From contig NZ_QDKO01000010.1 in NCBI RefSeq assembly GCF_003094615.1, forward strand, positions 62,001-126,000: a stretch of DNA of 64,000 bases. Direction: 5' to 3'. The number at the start of each line of letters is the position of its first letter. The first letter of the stretch is position 1. This stretch comes from Caulobacter radicis. GTDB lineage: Bacteria > Pseudomonadota > Alphaproteobacteria > Caulobacterales > Caulobacteraceae. Shown here piece after piece: positions 43,969 through 51,857 of this stretch. The notes below the pieces were generated by a model. The model made no database searches. It was not told where the DNA came from and saw only the letters and a program-made list of their open reading frames with translations. The translations under genes were made by a program, and so were the position numbers.

Positions 43969-44475
43969 TCACCCCTCCGCGTCGCTCAGCACCATGGCGA
44001 AGGGAACCTGCGCCCCGTCGCGGGTGACATAGCCGCTGACCAGCTTGTGGCCGGGATCGAGCACGCCCAGGTCCACGTCCTGGCTGGGGAAGACGACGGT
44101 GCGGCGGTCGCCGACGCAGACCACCAGTGCGTAGCCGTCATAGGCGCGCTGCGACATGGCCTTGATGCGCTCGTAGTAGGGCGAGCGTTTCCAGGCCGTG
44201 GGCCTGCCGGGATCGACCACGACATTGAGCCGCTTGCCGTCGCGGTCGGGGTACATGACGAAGCCGGCCTTGTCGGGTCGCCAGGCCTCGTCGAGCTTTT
44301 CCGAGGTCAGCCACAGGCAGTGGAAGCCCCGGCAGGCGTCGGGCCGGGTCTTGTAGGACCCGCAGCCGCCGCCCTTCCTGAAATGGCCGCACCAGACGCC
44401 GTCCGGCTTGGCCAGGGCCTCGATGGCCAGCACCTTGCAGCACAGGCCGCAGGAACCGCACGTCCGCTCGCCCAT
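43969..44475 (-). CDS. YkgJ-type Cys-cluster (zinc/iron-chelating) protein
   Basis: The 168-aa protein starts MGERTCGSCGLCCKVL, giving the C-x2-C-x2-CC cluster of the YkgJ/UPF0153 family, followed by WCGHFRKGGGCGSYKTRPDACRGFHC, five more Cys residues. Together these should bind zinc or an iron-sulphur cluster. The C-terminal half is a small beta-rich domain without known motifs. It is cytoplasmic. It stands upstream of the ABC exporter on the same strand with a 130-base gap. Biological role unknown. Confidence 0.85.
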   Translation of the reverse strand: MGERTCGSCGLCCKVLAIEALAKPDGVWCGHFRKGGGCGSYKTRPDACRGFHCLWLTSEKLDEAWRPDKAGFVMYPDRDGKRLNVVVDPGRPTAWKRSPYYERIKAMSQRAYDGYALVVCVGDRRTVVFPSQDVDLGVLDPGHKLVSGYVTRDGAQVPFAMVLSDAEG

Positions 44476-44562
44476 GTCGCTTCCCCCAAGCCCGGCCGAT
44501 CGTCAGGCGTCTGAGTTTGAAAGCGATGTGTGACGGTTTTAGCGGGGGCGGCGGGCTCGAGA

Positions 44563-44690
44563 TGCTCCCCCTGGAGGGGGAGCTGTCGCGGAGCGACTGA
44601 GGGGGAAGCGGCCGCGTAATCGGTCAGGTTCGCGAAAGCTGAAAACGGCCCCCCTCCGGCCCTCCGGGCCACCTCCCCCAGAGGGGGAGG
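44563..44690. repeat. Covarying two-arm palindrome (CTCCCCC type), copy 5
   Basis: Left arm: GCTCCCCCT-GGA-GGGGGAGC, stem GTCGC-GGA-GCGAC, TGAGGGGGAAG. Right arm: CCCCCCTCC, stem GGCCC-TCC-GGGCC, then CCTCCCCC-AGA-GGGGGAGG. The spacer contains CGCGAAAGCTGAAAACGG, which also recurs in copies 3, 7, 8 and 10. It fills the gap between the VOC gene and the Cys-cluster gene. Confidence 0.85.
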
Positions 44691-44695
44691 ATCTT

Positions 44696-45049
44696 TTATT
44701 CGAAGCCGGTGGCGCTCCAGACGGCCAGTTCGTTGCCGGCCGGGTCGATGAAGTGGAAGCGGCGGCCGCCGGGGAACTCGAAGATCGGCTTGACGATCAC
44801 GCCGCCGGCGGCCGTGACCTTGGCCTCCATGGCTTCGAGGTCGTTGGCGTAGAGGATGACCAGCGGCTTGGCCGGCTCCTCGGTGATGTCGCCCACGAAG
44901 CCGCCGTCGGCGCCCTGGCCCTCGAAGGCGGTGTAGCCGGGACCGTAGTCGGTGAAGCTCCAGCCGAAGGCGGCGGCGTAGAAGGCCTTGGTCGCCGGCA
45001 GCTCGCCGCCCGCCCATTCGATGTAGTCGATCTTGCCGTCTTCGCGCAT
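44696..45049 (-). CDS. VOC/glyoxalase-superfamily protein
   Basis: The 117-aa protein has one glyoxalase/bleomycin-resistance unit split in two halves: IDYIEWAGGELPATKAFYAA at the N-terminus and RRFHFIDPAGNELAVWSATG at the C-terminus, the metal-ligand Glu being in the second. The pattern AFGWSFTDYGPGYTAFEG is typical of the small stand-alone VOC group of unknown substrate. It ends 6 bases before a palindromic element and begins 43 bases after the methyltransferase gene on the same strand, so the two could be one operon. Confidence 0.87.
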   Translation of the reverse strand: MREDGKIDYIEWAGGELPATKAFYAAAFGWSFTDYGPGYTAFEGQGADGGFVGDITEEPAKPLVILYANDLEAMEAKVTAAGGVIVKPIFEFPGGRRFHFIDPAGNELAVWSATGFE

Positions 45050-45092
45050 GGGCGTGCTCCTCGGTATGTTCTCTTTATGTTCTAGCTTCCGC

Positions 45093-45752
45093 TCAGGGCA
45101 GAGTCCAGACGCTGGTGCGTTTGATCGCCAGGTCTTCCAGCTCGCGGGTGGTGGGCACCTGGTACTCGGCCAGCTTTTCCAGGCCGTCCTTGGGGAAGTA
45201 GGTGCGGCCCGGATCGCCGACCAGCACCGTGGCCCCGGCCGCGCGGCCCTTCCCCAGCCAGGCCATGACGGCGGCCGCCATCGGCCCCTCGTAGCAGATG
45301 TCGCCGGCCAGCAGCACGTCGGCCGGCGGCGGCGGGGCGTCGAGCAGGTTGGCGTCGGTGAAGGCGATCTCGACGCCGTTGGCCGCCGCGTTCAATCCCA
45401 CGGCCGCCTCGCAGAAGACGTCGATGTCGGCCGCCAGCACGCTCTTCGCGCCGGCCTTCATGGCCGCCACCGCGACGATGCCCGAGCCGGTGGCGAAGTC
45501 GATCACGGTCTTGCCGCGCACGATCTCCGGGTGGTCCAGCACATAGCGCGCCAGGGCCTGGCCGCCCGCCCAGGCGAAGGCCCAGAACGGCGGCGGCAGG
45601 CCGATCTCCTCCAGCGCCTCTTCCGTCAGCTTCCACAGCGGCGTGATCTCGTCGGCCAGGTGCAGCACCAATTCCGGCGCGTGCGGCGTGGGGAGCAGGC
45701 GGGTGTTGTCGCGGATGAAGGCCCGGCGGCCTTCCAGGGTCTGGACGATCAT
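45093..45752 (-). CDS. Class I SAM-dependent methyltransferase (ETFB-lysine methyltransferase type)
   Basis: The 219-aa protein has SAM-binding motif I VIDFATGSGIVAVAAMKAGA, acidic VLAADIDVF, and the post-motif region DVLLAGDICYEG, in the seven-beta-strand methyltransferase family that includes the ETF-beta lysine methyltransferase ETFBKMT and its alphaproteobacterial homologues. The segment PPPFWAFAWAGGQALARYVL is characteristic of that group. I start at the ATG at 45752; an upstream frame adds 16 unrelated residues. The target protein is not proven. Confidence 0.8.
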   Translation of the reverse strand: MIVQTLEGRRAFIRDNTRLLPTPHAPELVLHLADEITPLWKLTEEALEEIGLPPPFWAFAWAGGQALARYVLDHPEIVRGKTVIDFATGSGIVAVAAMKAGAKSVLAADIDVFCEAAVGLNAAANGVEIAFTDANLLDAPPPPADVLLAGDICYEGPMAAAVMAWLGKGRAAGATVLVGDPGRTYFPKDGLEKLAEYQVPTTRELEDLAIKRTSVWTLP

Positions 45753-45808
45753 GGGGGCGGTTAGAGCATCGGCGCGACGGCGAGACCAGTAGCCTGCCAA
45801 CCTATCCG

Positions 45809-45945
45809 CCCGTCATTCCCACCCTTGTGGCGGGAACCCCTGGTTACGCTCGCACGCGAGGCGCCAGCGGATCGCCAGCGATCCGCCACATCTGCCCTTG
45901 CGGCTTATGGAGGGGTTCCCGCCACAAGGGCGGGAATGACGGGAA
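45809..45945. repeat. Full GTCATTCCCG-type palindrome
   Basis: The ends are inverted repeats of about 32 bases with one mismatch: CCCGTCATTCCC(A)CCCTTG continuing TGGCGGGAACCCC at the left, and GGGGTTCCCGCCACAAGGG then CGGGAATGACGGG at the right. The inner part carries GGATCGCCAGCGATCC. It lies between the methyltransferase and desaturase genes and is the most complete copy of this family in the window. Confidence 0.85.
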
Positions 45946-45954
45946 AGTATAGGG

Positions 45955-46914
45955 TCAGGCAACTTTCCCCGATGCCGCCTTCAGCACCGTCAGATACCCC
46001 GGCGCGGTCAGCATGCCGTCCGTCAGCCCCTTCTGCCGCAGCAGCTTGTGCGCACGCGGCAGGTTCCAGCACGGCACGTGCATGAACAGGTGATGCTCGG
46101 CGTGGAAGTTGACGTGGTAGGGCGCCACCAGGGCCCGCTCGAGCCAGTTGGCGCGGGTGGTGCGGGCGTGGCGGAACGGGTCGGGCTCGTCCTTGGCGAC
46201 CAGGGCGTGCTCGGCGATGTTGCGCAGGCGGGTGACCAGCGGGAACCAGGTCGCCATCGGCACGAGCCACAGGGCGAACCACGCCCACCACAGGCCCGCT
46301 GCGCTCAAGACGACCAGCATGGCCAGGTTGATCAGCAGGAACCGCGCCTGGCTCGCCGCCGCGCGGGCGAAGATCGCGCCCGGGGCCTGGCCGTGGCCGC
46401 GCTGCTTCAGGCCGGCGATGATTGGTCCCAGCCGCTGCTTGAAGAAGGTCTGGCCCGTCAGGTCGCGGACGATCTTGCGGCGCAGCGAGGCCCGGGTGGT
46501 CGGGAAGGGCGCCGACAGCACCAGATCCGGGTCCTCGGCCTGCTGGGCGAACTTGTGATGGGTCAGGTGATAGGGGCGATAGCTGTTGAGCGAGGCGCCC
46601 AGCGGCGCGGCGCAAAGCCACTCGCCCAGCCAGTCGTTGAGCTTGAGATTGGGGTGCAGGCCCCCGTGCGCGGCCTCGTGCATCAGGATCGCCAGGCCCA
46701 GCTGCCGCGCGCCGATCAGCATGACGGCGACGAGGTAGGTCAGCGGATTGGGCCATACGACGAAGAGCGCGCCGGCCAGCAGGATCACGCCCCAGGCGTG
46801 GGCGACCATGGCGATCCCGCGCCAGGACGAGCGCGCCGACAGGCGGGCCCATTCCTCGGGCGCGAACAGCTCCTGCGGCTTGATGCGGGCGGCGACGGCC
46901 ATGGAACGGATCAT
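45955..46914 (-). CDS. Membrane fatty acid desaturase
   Basis: The 319-aa protein has the three His boxes of membrane di-iron desaturases: HEAAHGG, HLTHH and HAEHHLF, with hydrophobic segments between them (about 35-75, 195-230). It belongs to the FADS family acting on fatty acyl chains or related lipids in the inner membrane with an electron donor. The ATG at 46914 is used; a second ATG four codons downstream is equally possible and neither has a good ribosome site. Position and substrate cannot be assigned. Confidence 0.9.
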   Translation of the reverse strand: MIRSMAVAARIKPQELFAPEEWARLSARSSWRGIAMVAHAWGVILLAGALFVVWPNPLTYLVAVMLIGARQLGLAILMHEAAHGGLHPNLKLNDWLGEWLCAAPLGASLNSYRPYHLTHHKFAQQAEDPDLVLSAPFPTTRASLRRKIVRDLTGQTFFKQRLGPIIAGLKQRGHGQAPGAIFARAAASQARFLLINLAMLVVLSAAGLWWAWFALWLVPMATWFPLVTRLRNIAEHALVAKDEPDPFRHARTTRANWLERALVAPYHVNFHAEHHLFMHVPCWNLPRAHKLLRQKGLTDGMLTAPGYLTVLKAASGKVA

Positions 46915-46976
46915 CGCACATTCAGGTTCTGGCCGACAGAATGCCGTTAGGTCAGGCCTGTTTCCGGAGAGTTTTC

Positions 46977-47318
46977 ATGCGCTTGCTCGTCGCCGCCGCC
47001 CTTGTCTCGCTTGGTCTCGCCGGAGGCGCCCACGCGGCCAGCTTCGACTGCGCCAAGGCCAGGCGGGCCGACGAGCGGGCGATCTGCGCGGACCGGGGGC
47101 TCGACAACAAGGACGTGCGGATGAGCGTGCTCTACGACATCAACAAGCGCACCATGGGCATGGGCGCGCGCGGAGCGCTGATGGACAGCCAGCAGGCCTG
47201 GCTGAACGATCGCGCGGGCTGCAAGGCCAACCGCGCCTGCCTGAACCGGGCCTACGATAGGCGGCTGGGCGAGCTGGAGCGGTCTATGGGGCGGATCTAC
47301 CGGGCGGGGCCGTTCTAG
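46977..47318 (+). CDS. Periplasmic LprI-like (DUF1311) protein
   Basis: The 113-aa protein has a signal peptide (MRLLVAAALVSLGLAGGAHA) followed by a mature part of about 92 residues with the LprI/DUF1311 pattern: SFDCAKARRADERAICADRG, QQAWLNDRAGCKANRACLNRAY. Four Cys (in two pairs) should form disulphides. Proteins of this group include lysozyme inhibitors of the LprI type. The start at 46977 has CGGAGAG upstream. It is divergent from the desaturase gene. Confidence 0.82.
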   Translation: MRLLVAAALVSLGLAGGAHAASFDCAKARRADERAICADRGLDNKDVRMSVLYDINKRTMGMGARGALMDSQQAWLNDRAGCKANRACLNRAYDRRLGELERSMGRIYRAGPF

Positions 47319-47321
47319 GAG

Positions 47322-47449
47322 CCTCCCCCTGTGGGGGAGGCGATCGCGCAGCGATCGGTGGGGGGAGTGGCTGCGAAGTCGGCCGACGCCTCGAAAGCTG
47401 AGAACGCCCCCTCTCCGGCCCTCCGGGCCACCTCCCCCAGAGGGGGAGG
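47322..47449. repeat. Covarying two-arm palindrome (CTCCCCC type), copy 6
   Basis: Left arm: CCTCCCCCT-GT-GGGGGAGG, stem CGATCGC-GCA-GCGATCG, then GTGGGGGGA. Right arm: CCCCCTCTCC, stem GGCCC-TCC-GGGCC, then CCTCCCCC-AGA-GGGGGAGG. It lies 3' of the LprI-like gene, before ubiA on the other strand. Confidence 0.85.
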
Positions 47450-47477
47450 ATTTCTTGGCGCCGGCGCTCCTTGAAGA

Positions 47478-47520
47478 TGCTCCCCCTCTGGGGGAGCTGT
47501 CGGCAAAGCCGACTGAGGGG
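47478..47520. repeat. Single extra arm of the CTCCCCC-type palindrome
   Basis: GCTCCCCCTCTGGGGGAGC is followed by stem TCGGC-AAA-GCCGA and CTGAGGGG. It is a lone arm about 28 bases beyond copy 6, so three arms lie in tandem between the LprI-like gene and ubiA. Confidence 0.7.
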
Positions 47521-47527
47521 CCTTCCC

Positions 47528-48454
47528 TCAGAACCCCGCCGGCGTCCACAGTCCGGCCACCAGGGCCAGGACCAGGATCGCGCCGGCCTGGGCGTTGGAC
47601 TTGAAGATCTTCAGCGCGCCGGGGCCGTCGTCGACGCGCACGGCCACGGCCTGGCGCGACAGGTGCAGGCCGAAGAGGCCCAGCAGCGGCAGGAACAGCG
47701 GCCCCAGGCCCCCGACCCAGGCGGCCGCCAGGGCCAGCACGAAGGCCAGGACGTAGAACACCGCCACGCCCTCGCGGACCTTGGCGCCCAGGCGCCGGGT
47801 CGACGACTTCACCCCGGCCAGGGCGTCGTCCTCGATGTCCTGGATGGCGTAGATCGTGTCGTAGCCCAGGGTCCAGAAGATGCCCGAGGCGTAGAGCAGG
47901 GCGGCCGACCACGACAGGGTGTGGGTGGCTGCGGCGTAGCCCAGCAGGGCGCCCCAGTTGAAGGTCAGGCCCAGCCACGCCTGCGGCCACCAGGTGATCC
48001 GCTTCATGAACGGATAGCCGGCCACCAGCAGCAGCGAGGCCACGCCGAGTCCAATGGCGACCCAGCCCAGGCAGATCAGAATGAGGAAACTCGTCAGGCT
48101 GCAGCCGACCAGGAACAGCCAGGCCTGCTTGACGGTGATCAGGCCGGCCGGGATCGGGCGCAGGGCGGTGCGGGCCACCTGGGCGTCGAAGTCGCGGTCG
48201 ACGATGTCGTTGAAGGCGCAGCCGGCCGCCCGCATCAGCGCCGCCCCGACGAAGAAGGCGATCAGCAGCCAGGGATTGGGCAACTGGCCCTTCTCGGCGG
48301 CGGCCAGGGCGATACCCTGCCAGCCGGGCAGCATGAGCAGCCAGATGCCGGCCGGACGGTCGAACCGCCCCAGCTTCAGCCAGGGACGCAAGGACACGGG
48401 CGCGTAGCGGTCGACCCAGTTGGCGGCGGCGGCGTCGGGCAGGATGGCGGTCAT
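47528..48454 (-). CDS. ubiA: 4-hydroxybenzoate polyprenyltransferase UbiA
   Basis: The 308-aa membrane enzyme has about eight to nine helices and both Asp-rich motifs of Ubi[13 protein letters not shown] (N-D-x-x-D-x-x-x-D) and [17 protein letters not shown]. It attaches the polyprenyl chain to 4-hydroxybenzoate, the first membrane step of ubiquinone synthesis. The ATG at 48454 was chosen because the extra 18 upstream residues are basic and unlike the family. It is divergent from the catalase gene. Confidence 0.94.
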   Translation of the reverse strand: MTAILPDAAAANWVDRYAPVSLRPWLKLGRFDRPAGIWLLMLPGWQGIALAAAEKGQLPNPWLLIAFFVGAALMRAAGCAFNDIVDRDFDAQVARTALRPIPAGLITVKQAWLFLVGCSLTSFLILICLGWVAIGLGVASLLLVAGYPFMKRITWWPQAWLGLTFNWGALLGYAAATHTLSWSAALLYASGIFWTLGYDTIYAIQDIEDDALAGVKSSTRRLGAKVREGVAVFYVLAFVLALAAAWVGGLGPLFLPLLGLFGLHLSRQAVAVRVDDGPGALKIFKSNAQAGAILVLALVAGLWTPAGF

Positions 48455-48533
48455 GCGGCTTGGCTTAAACCGCCGCGCCCGCCGGGTCGAGCCGATGCGT
48501 CCTTCCAAGAACCGCGTGATCGCCCGGGTTACT

Positions 48534-48589
48534 GTTCGATAGGATTTTCCGATCCTGCCGAGAAAAACGATCAGTTGGATTTATCGAAC
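48534..48589. promoter_or_regulatory. Inverted-repeat region upstream of the catalase gene
   Basis: GTTCGATA (48534-48541) and TATCGAAC (48582-48589) are perfect 8-base inverted repeats 48 bases apart, 43 bases before the catalase start. Within them ATAG (48539-48542) and CGAT (48550-48553) keep the 11-base phase of an OxyR half-site pair, but the next two expected tetrads match poorly. It may be a binding site for an oxidative-stress regulator. Confidence 0.4.
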
Positions 48590-48631
48590 GCCGCCCGCGA
48601 CAGTGGCGCTACGAAATTCGACGAGGGCGAC

Positions 48632-50092
48632 ATGACCAAGACCATCCTGACCACCACGGCCGGCGCGCCCGTCGCGGACAACCAGAACAGCCTGTCGGCC
48701 GGCCCGCGCGGCCCGCTGTTGATGCAGGACTACCAGCTGATCGAGAAGCTGGCGCACCAGAACCGCGAGCGCATCCCCGAGCGTGTCGTGCACGCCAAGG
48801 GCTCGGCGGCCTACGGCACGCTGACCATCACCCACGACATCAGCCGCTACACCAAGGCCAAGGCCCTGCAGCCGGGCGCGACGTCCGAAGTGTTGCTGCG
48901 CTTTTCCACCGTGGCCGGCGAGCGCGGCGCGGCCGACGCCGAGCGCGACGTGCGCGGCTTTGCCCTGAAGGTCTATACCGACGAGGGCAACTGGGACCTG
49001 GTGGGCAACAACACCCCGGTGTTCTTCATCCGCGACCCGCTGAAGTTCCCCGACTTCATCCGCACCCAGAAGCGCCACCCGGTGTCGAACCTGCGCTCGC
49101 CGACGGCGATGTGGGACTTCTGGAGTCTCTCTCCCGAAAGCCTGCACCAGGTGACGATCCTGTTCTCGGATCGCGGCCTGCCGCAGGGCTATCGCCACAT
49201 GCACGGCTTCGGCAGCCACACCTACAGCTTCATCAACGCCGCCAATGAGCGGGTGTGGGTGAAGTTCCACTTCAAGTCCCAGCAGGGCGTCCGCACCTGG
49301 ACCAACGAAGAGGGCGATGCGGTGATCGCGGGCGACCGCGAGAGCGCGCAGCGCGACCTGTTCGAGGCCATCGAGGGCGGCGACTACCCGCGCTGGACCC
49401 TGAAGGTGCAGATCATGACCGAGGCGCAGGCCCGCGAGACGGCCTTTGATCCGTTCGACCTGACCAAGGTGTGGCCGCATGCCGACTTCCCGCTGATCGA
49501 GGTCGGCGTGCTGGAGCTGAACCGCAATCCGGACAACTATTTCGCCGAGGTCGAGCAGAGCTCGTTCTCGCCGTCGAACATCGTGCCCGGGATCGGCTTC
49601 TCGCCCGACAAGGTGCTGCAAGGCCGGCTGTTCGCCTATGCCGACGCGCACCGCTACCGGGTGGGCACGCACTACGAGGCGCTGCCGGTCAATCGTCCGC
49701 GCTGCCCGGTGAACCACTACCACGCCGACGGCGCCATGCGCTTCGATGCGCCGGGGCGGACGCAGGCCTGGTACGAGCCGAGCAGCTTCGGCGGACCGGT
49801 GCAGGAGCCGTCCGCGGCCGAGCCGCCGCTGCCGCTGTACGGCGACGCCGACCGGTTCGATCACCGAGCGGGCAATGACGACTACGCCCAGCCGGGCGCG
49901 CTGTTCCGGCTGATGAGCCCGGCCCAGCAAGCCCAGCTGTTCGGCAACATCGCCGCCGCCATGCAGGGCGTGCCCGAGGCGATCGTGCGTCGCCAGCTGG
50001 TCCACTTCCACCGCGCCGACCCGGCCTATGCCGCCGGCGTCGCTTCGAGACTGGGGATCGTGTTCGACGCGGCCCCCATCGCCGCCGAGTAG
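48632..50092 (+). CDS. Monofunctional haem catalase (small subunit)
   Basis: The 486-aa enzyme converts hydrogen peroxide to water and oxygen. The active-site His54 is in [12 protein letters not shown], the distal Asn in [18 protein letters not shown], and the haem-ligand Tyr in [12 protein letters not shown]. Length and the NADPH-region features fit small-subunit (clade 3) catalases. No signal peptide is seen. I start at the ATG at 48632 behind a GAGGGCGA site; the longer open frame upstream overlaps ubiA on the other strand. It is followed by a hairpin and an 85-aa gene. Confidence 0.94.
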   Translation: MTKTILTTTAGAPVADNQNSLSAGPRGPLLMQDYQLIEKLAHQNRERIPERVVHAKGSAAYGTLTITHDISRYTKAKALQPGATSEVLLRFSTVAGERGAADAERDVRGFALKVYTDEGNWDLVGNNTPVFFIRDPLKFPDFIRTQKRHPVSNLRSPTAMWDFWSLSPESLHQVTILFSDRGLPQGYRHMHGFGSHTYSFINAANERVWVKFHFKSQQGVRTWTNEEGDAVIAGDRESAQRDLFEAIEGGDYPRWTLKVQIMTEAQARETAFDPFDLTKVWPHADFPLIEVGVLELNRNPDNYFAEVEQSSFSPSNIVPGIGFSPDKVLQGRLFAYADAHRYRVGTHYEALPVNRPRCPVNHYHADGAMRFDAPGRTQAWYEPSSFGGPVQEPSAAEPPLPLYGDADRFDHRAGNDDYAQPGALFRLMSPAQQAQLFGNIAAAMQGVPEAIVRRQLVHFHRADPAYAAGVASRLGIVFDAAPIAAE

Positions 50093-50110
50093 ACGCTCGC
50101 TCGGCGGCCC

Positions 50111-50151
50111 GAGGAGGACCGCCACCCGCCCAGCCCCCGGCTGTCCTCCTC
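50111..50151 (+). promoter_or_regulatory. Hairpin between catalase and the small downstream gene
   Basis: GAGGAGGAC (50111-50119) and GTCCTCCTC (50143-50151) form a perfect 9-base stem with a C-rich loop, 18 bases after the catalase stop and 23 before the next ATG. No T-run follows, so it is more likely an mRNA processing or stabilising element than a terminator. Confidence 0.45.
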
Positions 50152-50174
50152 CACCCCATGAAAGGAGACATCCG

Positions 50175-50432
50175 ATGACCCGTCCCGACCCGATCTCTAA
50201 CCGCATCGCTGGTTTCAGCCTGCTGGCCCTGGGCGCCGCCGCCGGCGTCGTGCTGCCGCATCCGGTCACCACGGCCCTGTGGTCGGCCTCGGCCCGGGCG
50301 TTCCGCCGGGCCGGCGACGAGGCGATGGTCTCGCGCCTGCTGTCGGCGACGAAGTTCGGGCCGCGGATCCGTCGGGGCCTGAAGCGGCCGACGGCGGGCA
50401 TGCTGTATTATGGAAGGGCGGGGTTGGCTTGA
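50175..50432 (+). CDS. Small hypothetical protein downstream of catalase
   Basis: The 85-aa protein begins MTRPDPISNRIAGFSLLALG and has a short hydrophobic stretch (about residues 13-30), then a basic, amphipathic region (SASARAFRRAGDEAMVSRLL and a GPRIRRGLKRPTAGMLYYGR end). A good AAAGGAGA site precedes the ATG. I do not recognise a family. Placement 82 bases after the catalase on the same strand suggests co-transcription and possibly a link to oxidative stress. It could be a small membrane-associated protein. Confidence 0.65.
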   Translation: MTRPDPISNRIAGFSLLALGAAAGVVLPHPVTTALWSASARAFRRAGDEAMVSRLLSATKFGPRIRRGLKRPTAGMLYYGRAGLA

Positions 50433-50436
50433 AGAT

Positions 50437-50562
50437 CCTCCCCCTGTGGGGGAGGCGATCGCGTAGCGATCGGTGGGGGGAGTGACCGCGTAACCAGCCA
50501 TCGCCTCGAAAGCTGAAAACGGCCCCCCTCCGGCCTTCGGCCGCCTCCCCCACGGGGGGAGG
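50437..50562. repeat. Covarying two-arm palindrome (CTCCCCC type), copy 7
   Basis: Left arm: CCTCCCCCT-GT-GGGGGAGG, stem CGATCGC-GTA-GCGATCG, then GTGGGGGGA. Right arm: CCCCCCTCC, stem GGCC-TTC-GGCC, then CCTCCCCC-AC-GGGGGGAGG. It separates the convergent small gene and the NAD(P)-binding protein gene. Confidence 0.85.
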
Positions 50563-50572
50563 TTCCTTTTGC

Positions 50573-51433
50573 CTAGAACCGCGGCCGGAAATCCCGCGGC
50601 GCCCATCCGAAATCCCTGACCGCGTCGGACGAGTCGAACACCAGGTCCTGGCTCATGCGCGCCCCCATGGCCGCCGTGGCGCCAGGGAAGAACGGGCGGG
50701 CCAGGGTCAGCAGCAGGGAAAACAGCCAGGGCGGCAAAACCAGGATCGCCGGCCGTCGACCCAGGCCCTCGAACACCCGGCCGGCCATCTGGCGATAGGG
50801 CAGGGTCTCGCCGCCGACCAGGGCGTAGGCGCGGTCGAAGGCGGCCGGGGCCGTGGCGGCGGCGATGGCGCCGGCGGCCAGGTCGTCGGCATGGACCGGC
50901 TGGCGCAGGCCTTCGCCGGCCCCCGACAGCGGCAGCACCTTGAAGCGGCGGATCAGCCCGGCCAGCCGGCTGACATTGCCGTCGCGGCCCTCGGCGTAGA
51001 TCAGGGTGGGCCGCAGGATGGTCCAGGCCACGCCATGCTCCGCGCAGAAGGCCTCGACGGCGGCTTCGGCGTCGGCCAGCGCCTTGGCCACGGCGCGCTC
51101 GGAGGGCTCGGGCGAGTCCTGCTTGGTGAAGCGACTGGTCGAGGAGAAGGCCACCAGGCGCTTCATGCCCCGCGCCTTGAGCAGCGGCAGCACGGCCGGC
51201 AACAGCCAGATCGGCGACAGCGAGAACACCGTGGCCGCGCCGGGCAGCTGTTCGGCCAGGTCGTCGCCCTTCAGGTCGGCGTCGATCCAGCAGGCGTCGC
51301 CACCCGGAGGTCTGCGCGACAGGCCCATGGGCTCGTGGCCGGCCGCTTGCAGCCGCTCCATCAGGAAGGTCCCGATTAGGCTGGTGGCCCCCAGCACGAG
51401 GATCGGCGTCTTCAGGGTGTTTTCCGCGCTCAT
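50573..51433 (-). CDS. NAD(P)-binding epimerase/NmrA-like protein
   Basis: The 286-aa protein has a Rossmann fold start ILVLGATSLIGTFLMERL (G-x-x-x-x-x-G pattern), a further motif LVAFSSTSRFTKQ (Ser of the SDR-e type site) and WTILRPTLIYAEGRDGN, as in extended or atypical SDR proteins such as NDUFA9-like or NmrA-like enzymes. The YxxxK motif is not evident. It is divergent from the YjbR gene. Function in redox or quinone metabolism is possible but not shown. Confidence 0.85.
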   Translation of the reverse strand: MSAENTLKTPILVLGATSLIGTFLMERLQAAGHEPMGLSRRPPGGDACWIDADLKGDDLAEQLPGAATVFSLSPIWLLPAVLPLLKARGMKRLVAFSSTSRFTKQDSPEPSERAVAKALADAEAAVEAFCAEHGVAWTILRPTLIYAEGRDGNVSRLAGLIRRFKVLPLSGAGEGLRQPVHADDLAAGAIAAATAPAAFDRAYALVGGETLPYRQMAGRVFEGLGRRPAILVLPPWLFSLLLTLARPFFPGATAAMGARMSQDLVFDSSDAVRDFGWAPRDFRPRF

Positions 51434-51468
51434 GGTCCCTCTATAGTCGCGCCAGGGGAGCTTCGCCC

Positions 51469-51816
51469 ATGCCGATCACCTATGACGAGGTCCGCGCCTT
51501 CGCCCTGGCCCTGCCGCTGGTCGCGGACGGGACGTCCTATGGCTATCCCTGCCTCAAGGCGAACGGCAAGTTCCTGACGCGGCTGAAGGAGGACGGCGAC
51601 AGCCTGGTGCTGCCCGGCGTGCCGTTCGACGAGCGCGAGATGCTGATCGAGGCGGCGCCCGAGGTGTTCTATTTCACCGACCACTACCGCAACTATCCGA
51701 TGGTGCTAGCGCGGCTGTCGGCGGTGGAGGCGGGAACGGTCAAGCGCCCGATCGAGCGCCACTGGCGGGCCTGCGTGCCGAAGAAGGTCGCCAGGGCCCA
51801 TGACGAAGGCCCGTGA
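51469..51816 (+). CDS. MmcQ/YjbR-family DNA-binding-fold protein
   Basis: The 115-aa protein has the MmcQ/YjbR layout: MPITYDEVRAFALALPLVAD, GYPCLKANGKFLTRLKEDGD, the FYFTDHYRNYPMVLARLSAV segment, and a terminal HWRACVPKKVARAHDE. These proteins have a double-wing DNA-binding-like fold and unknown role. It has GGGGAG upstream of the ATG and is followed 41 bases later by the aldo/keto reductase gene on the same strand. Confidence 0.87.
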   Translation: MPITYDEVRAFALALPLVADGTSYGYPCLKANGKFLTRLKEDGDSLVLPGVPFDEREMLIEAAPEVFYFTDHYRNYPMVLARLSAVEAGTVKRPIERHWRACVPKKVARAHDEGP

Positions 51817-51857
51817 GGGCGCCTATATCCGGCTGACCAGATTTTGCGGAGCTTTCC

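Noticed and set aside
48534..48589. A full OxyR site before the catalase
   Set aside because: Only two of four tetrads fit at the 11-base spacing; I kept it as a low-confidence regulatory region and not as a named OxyR site.
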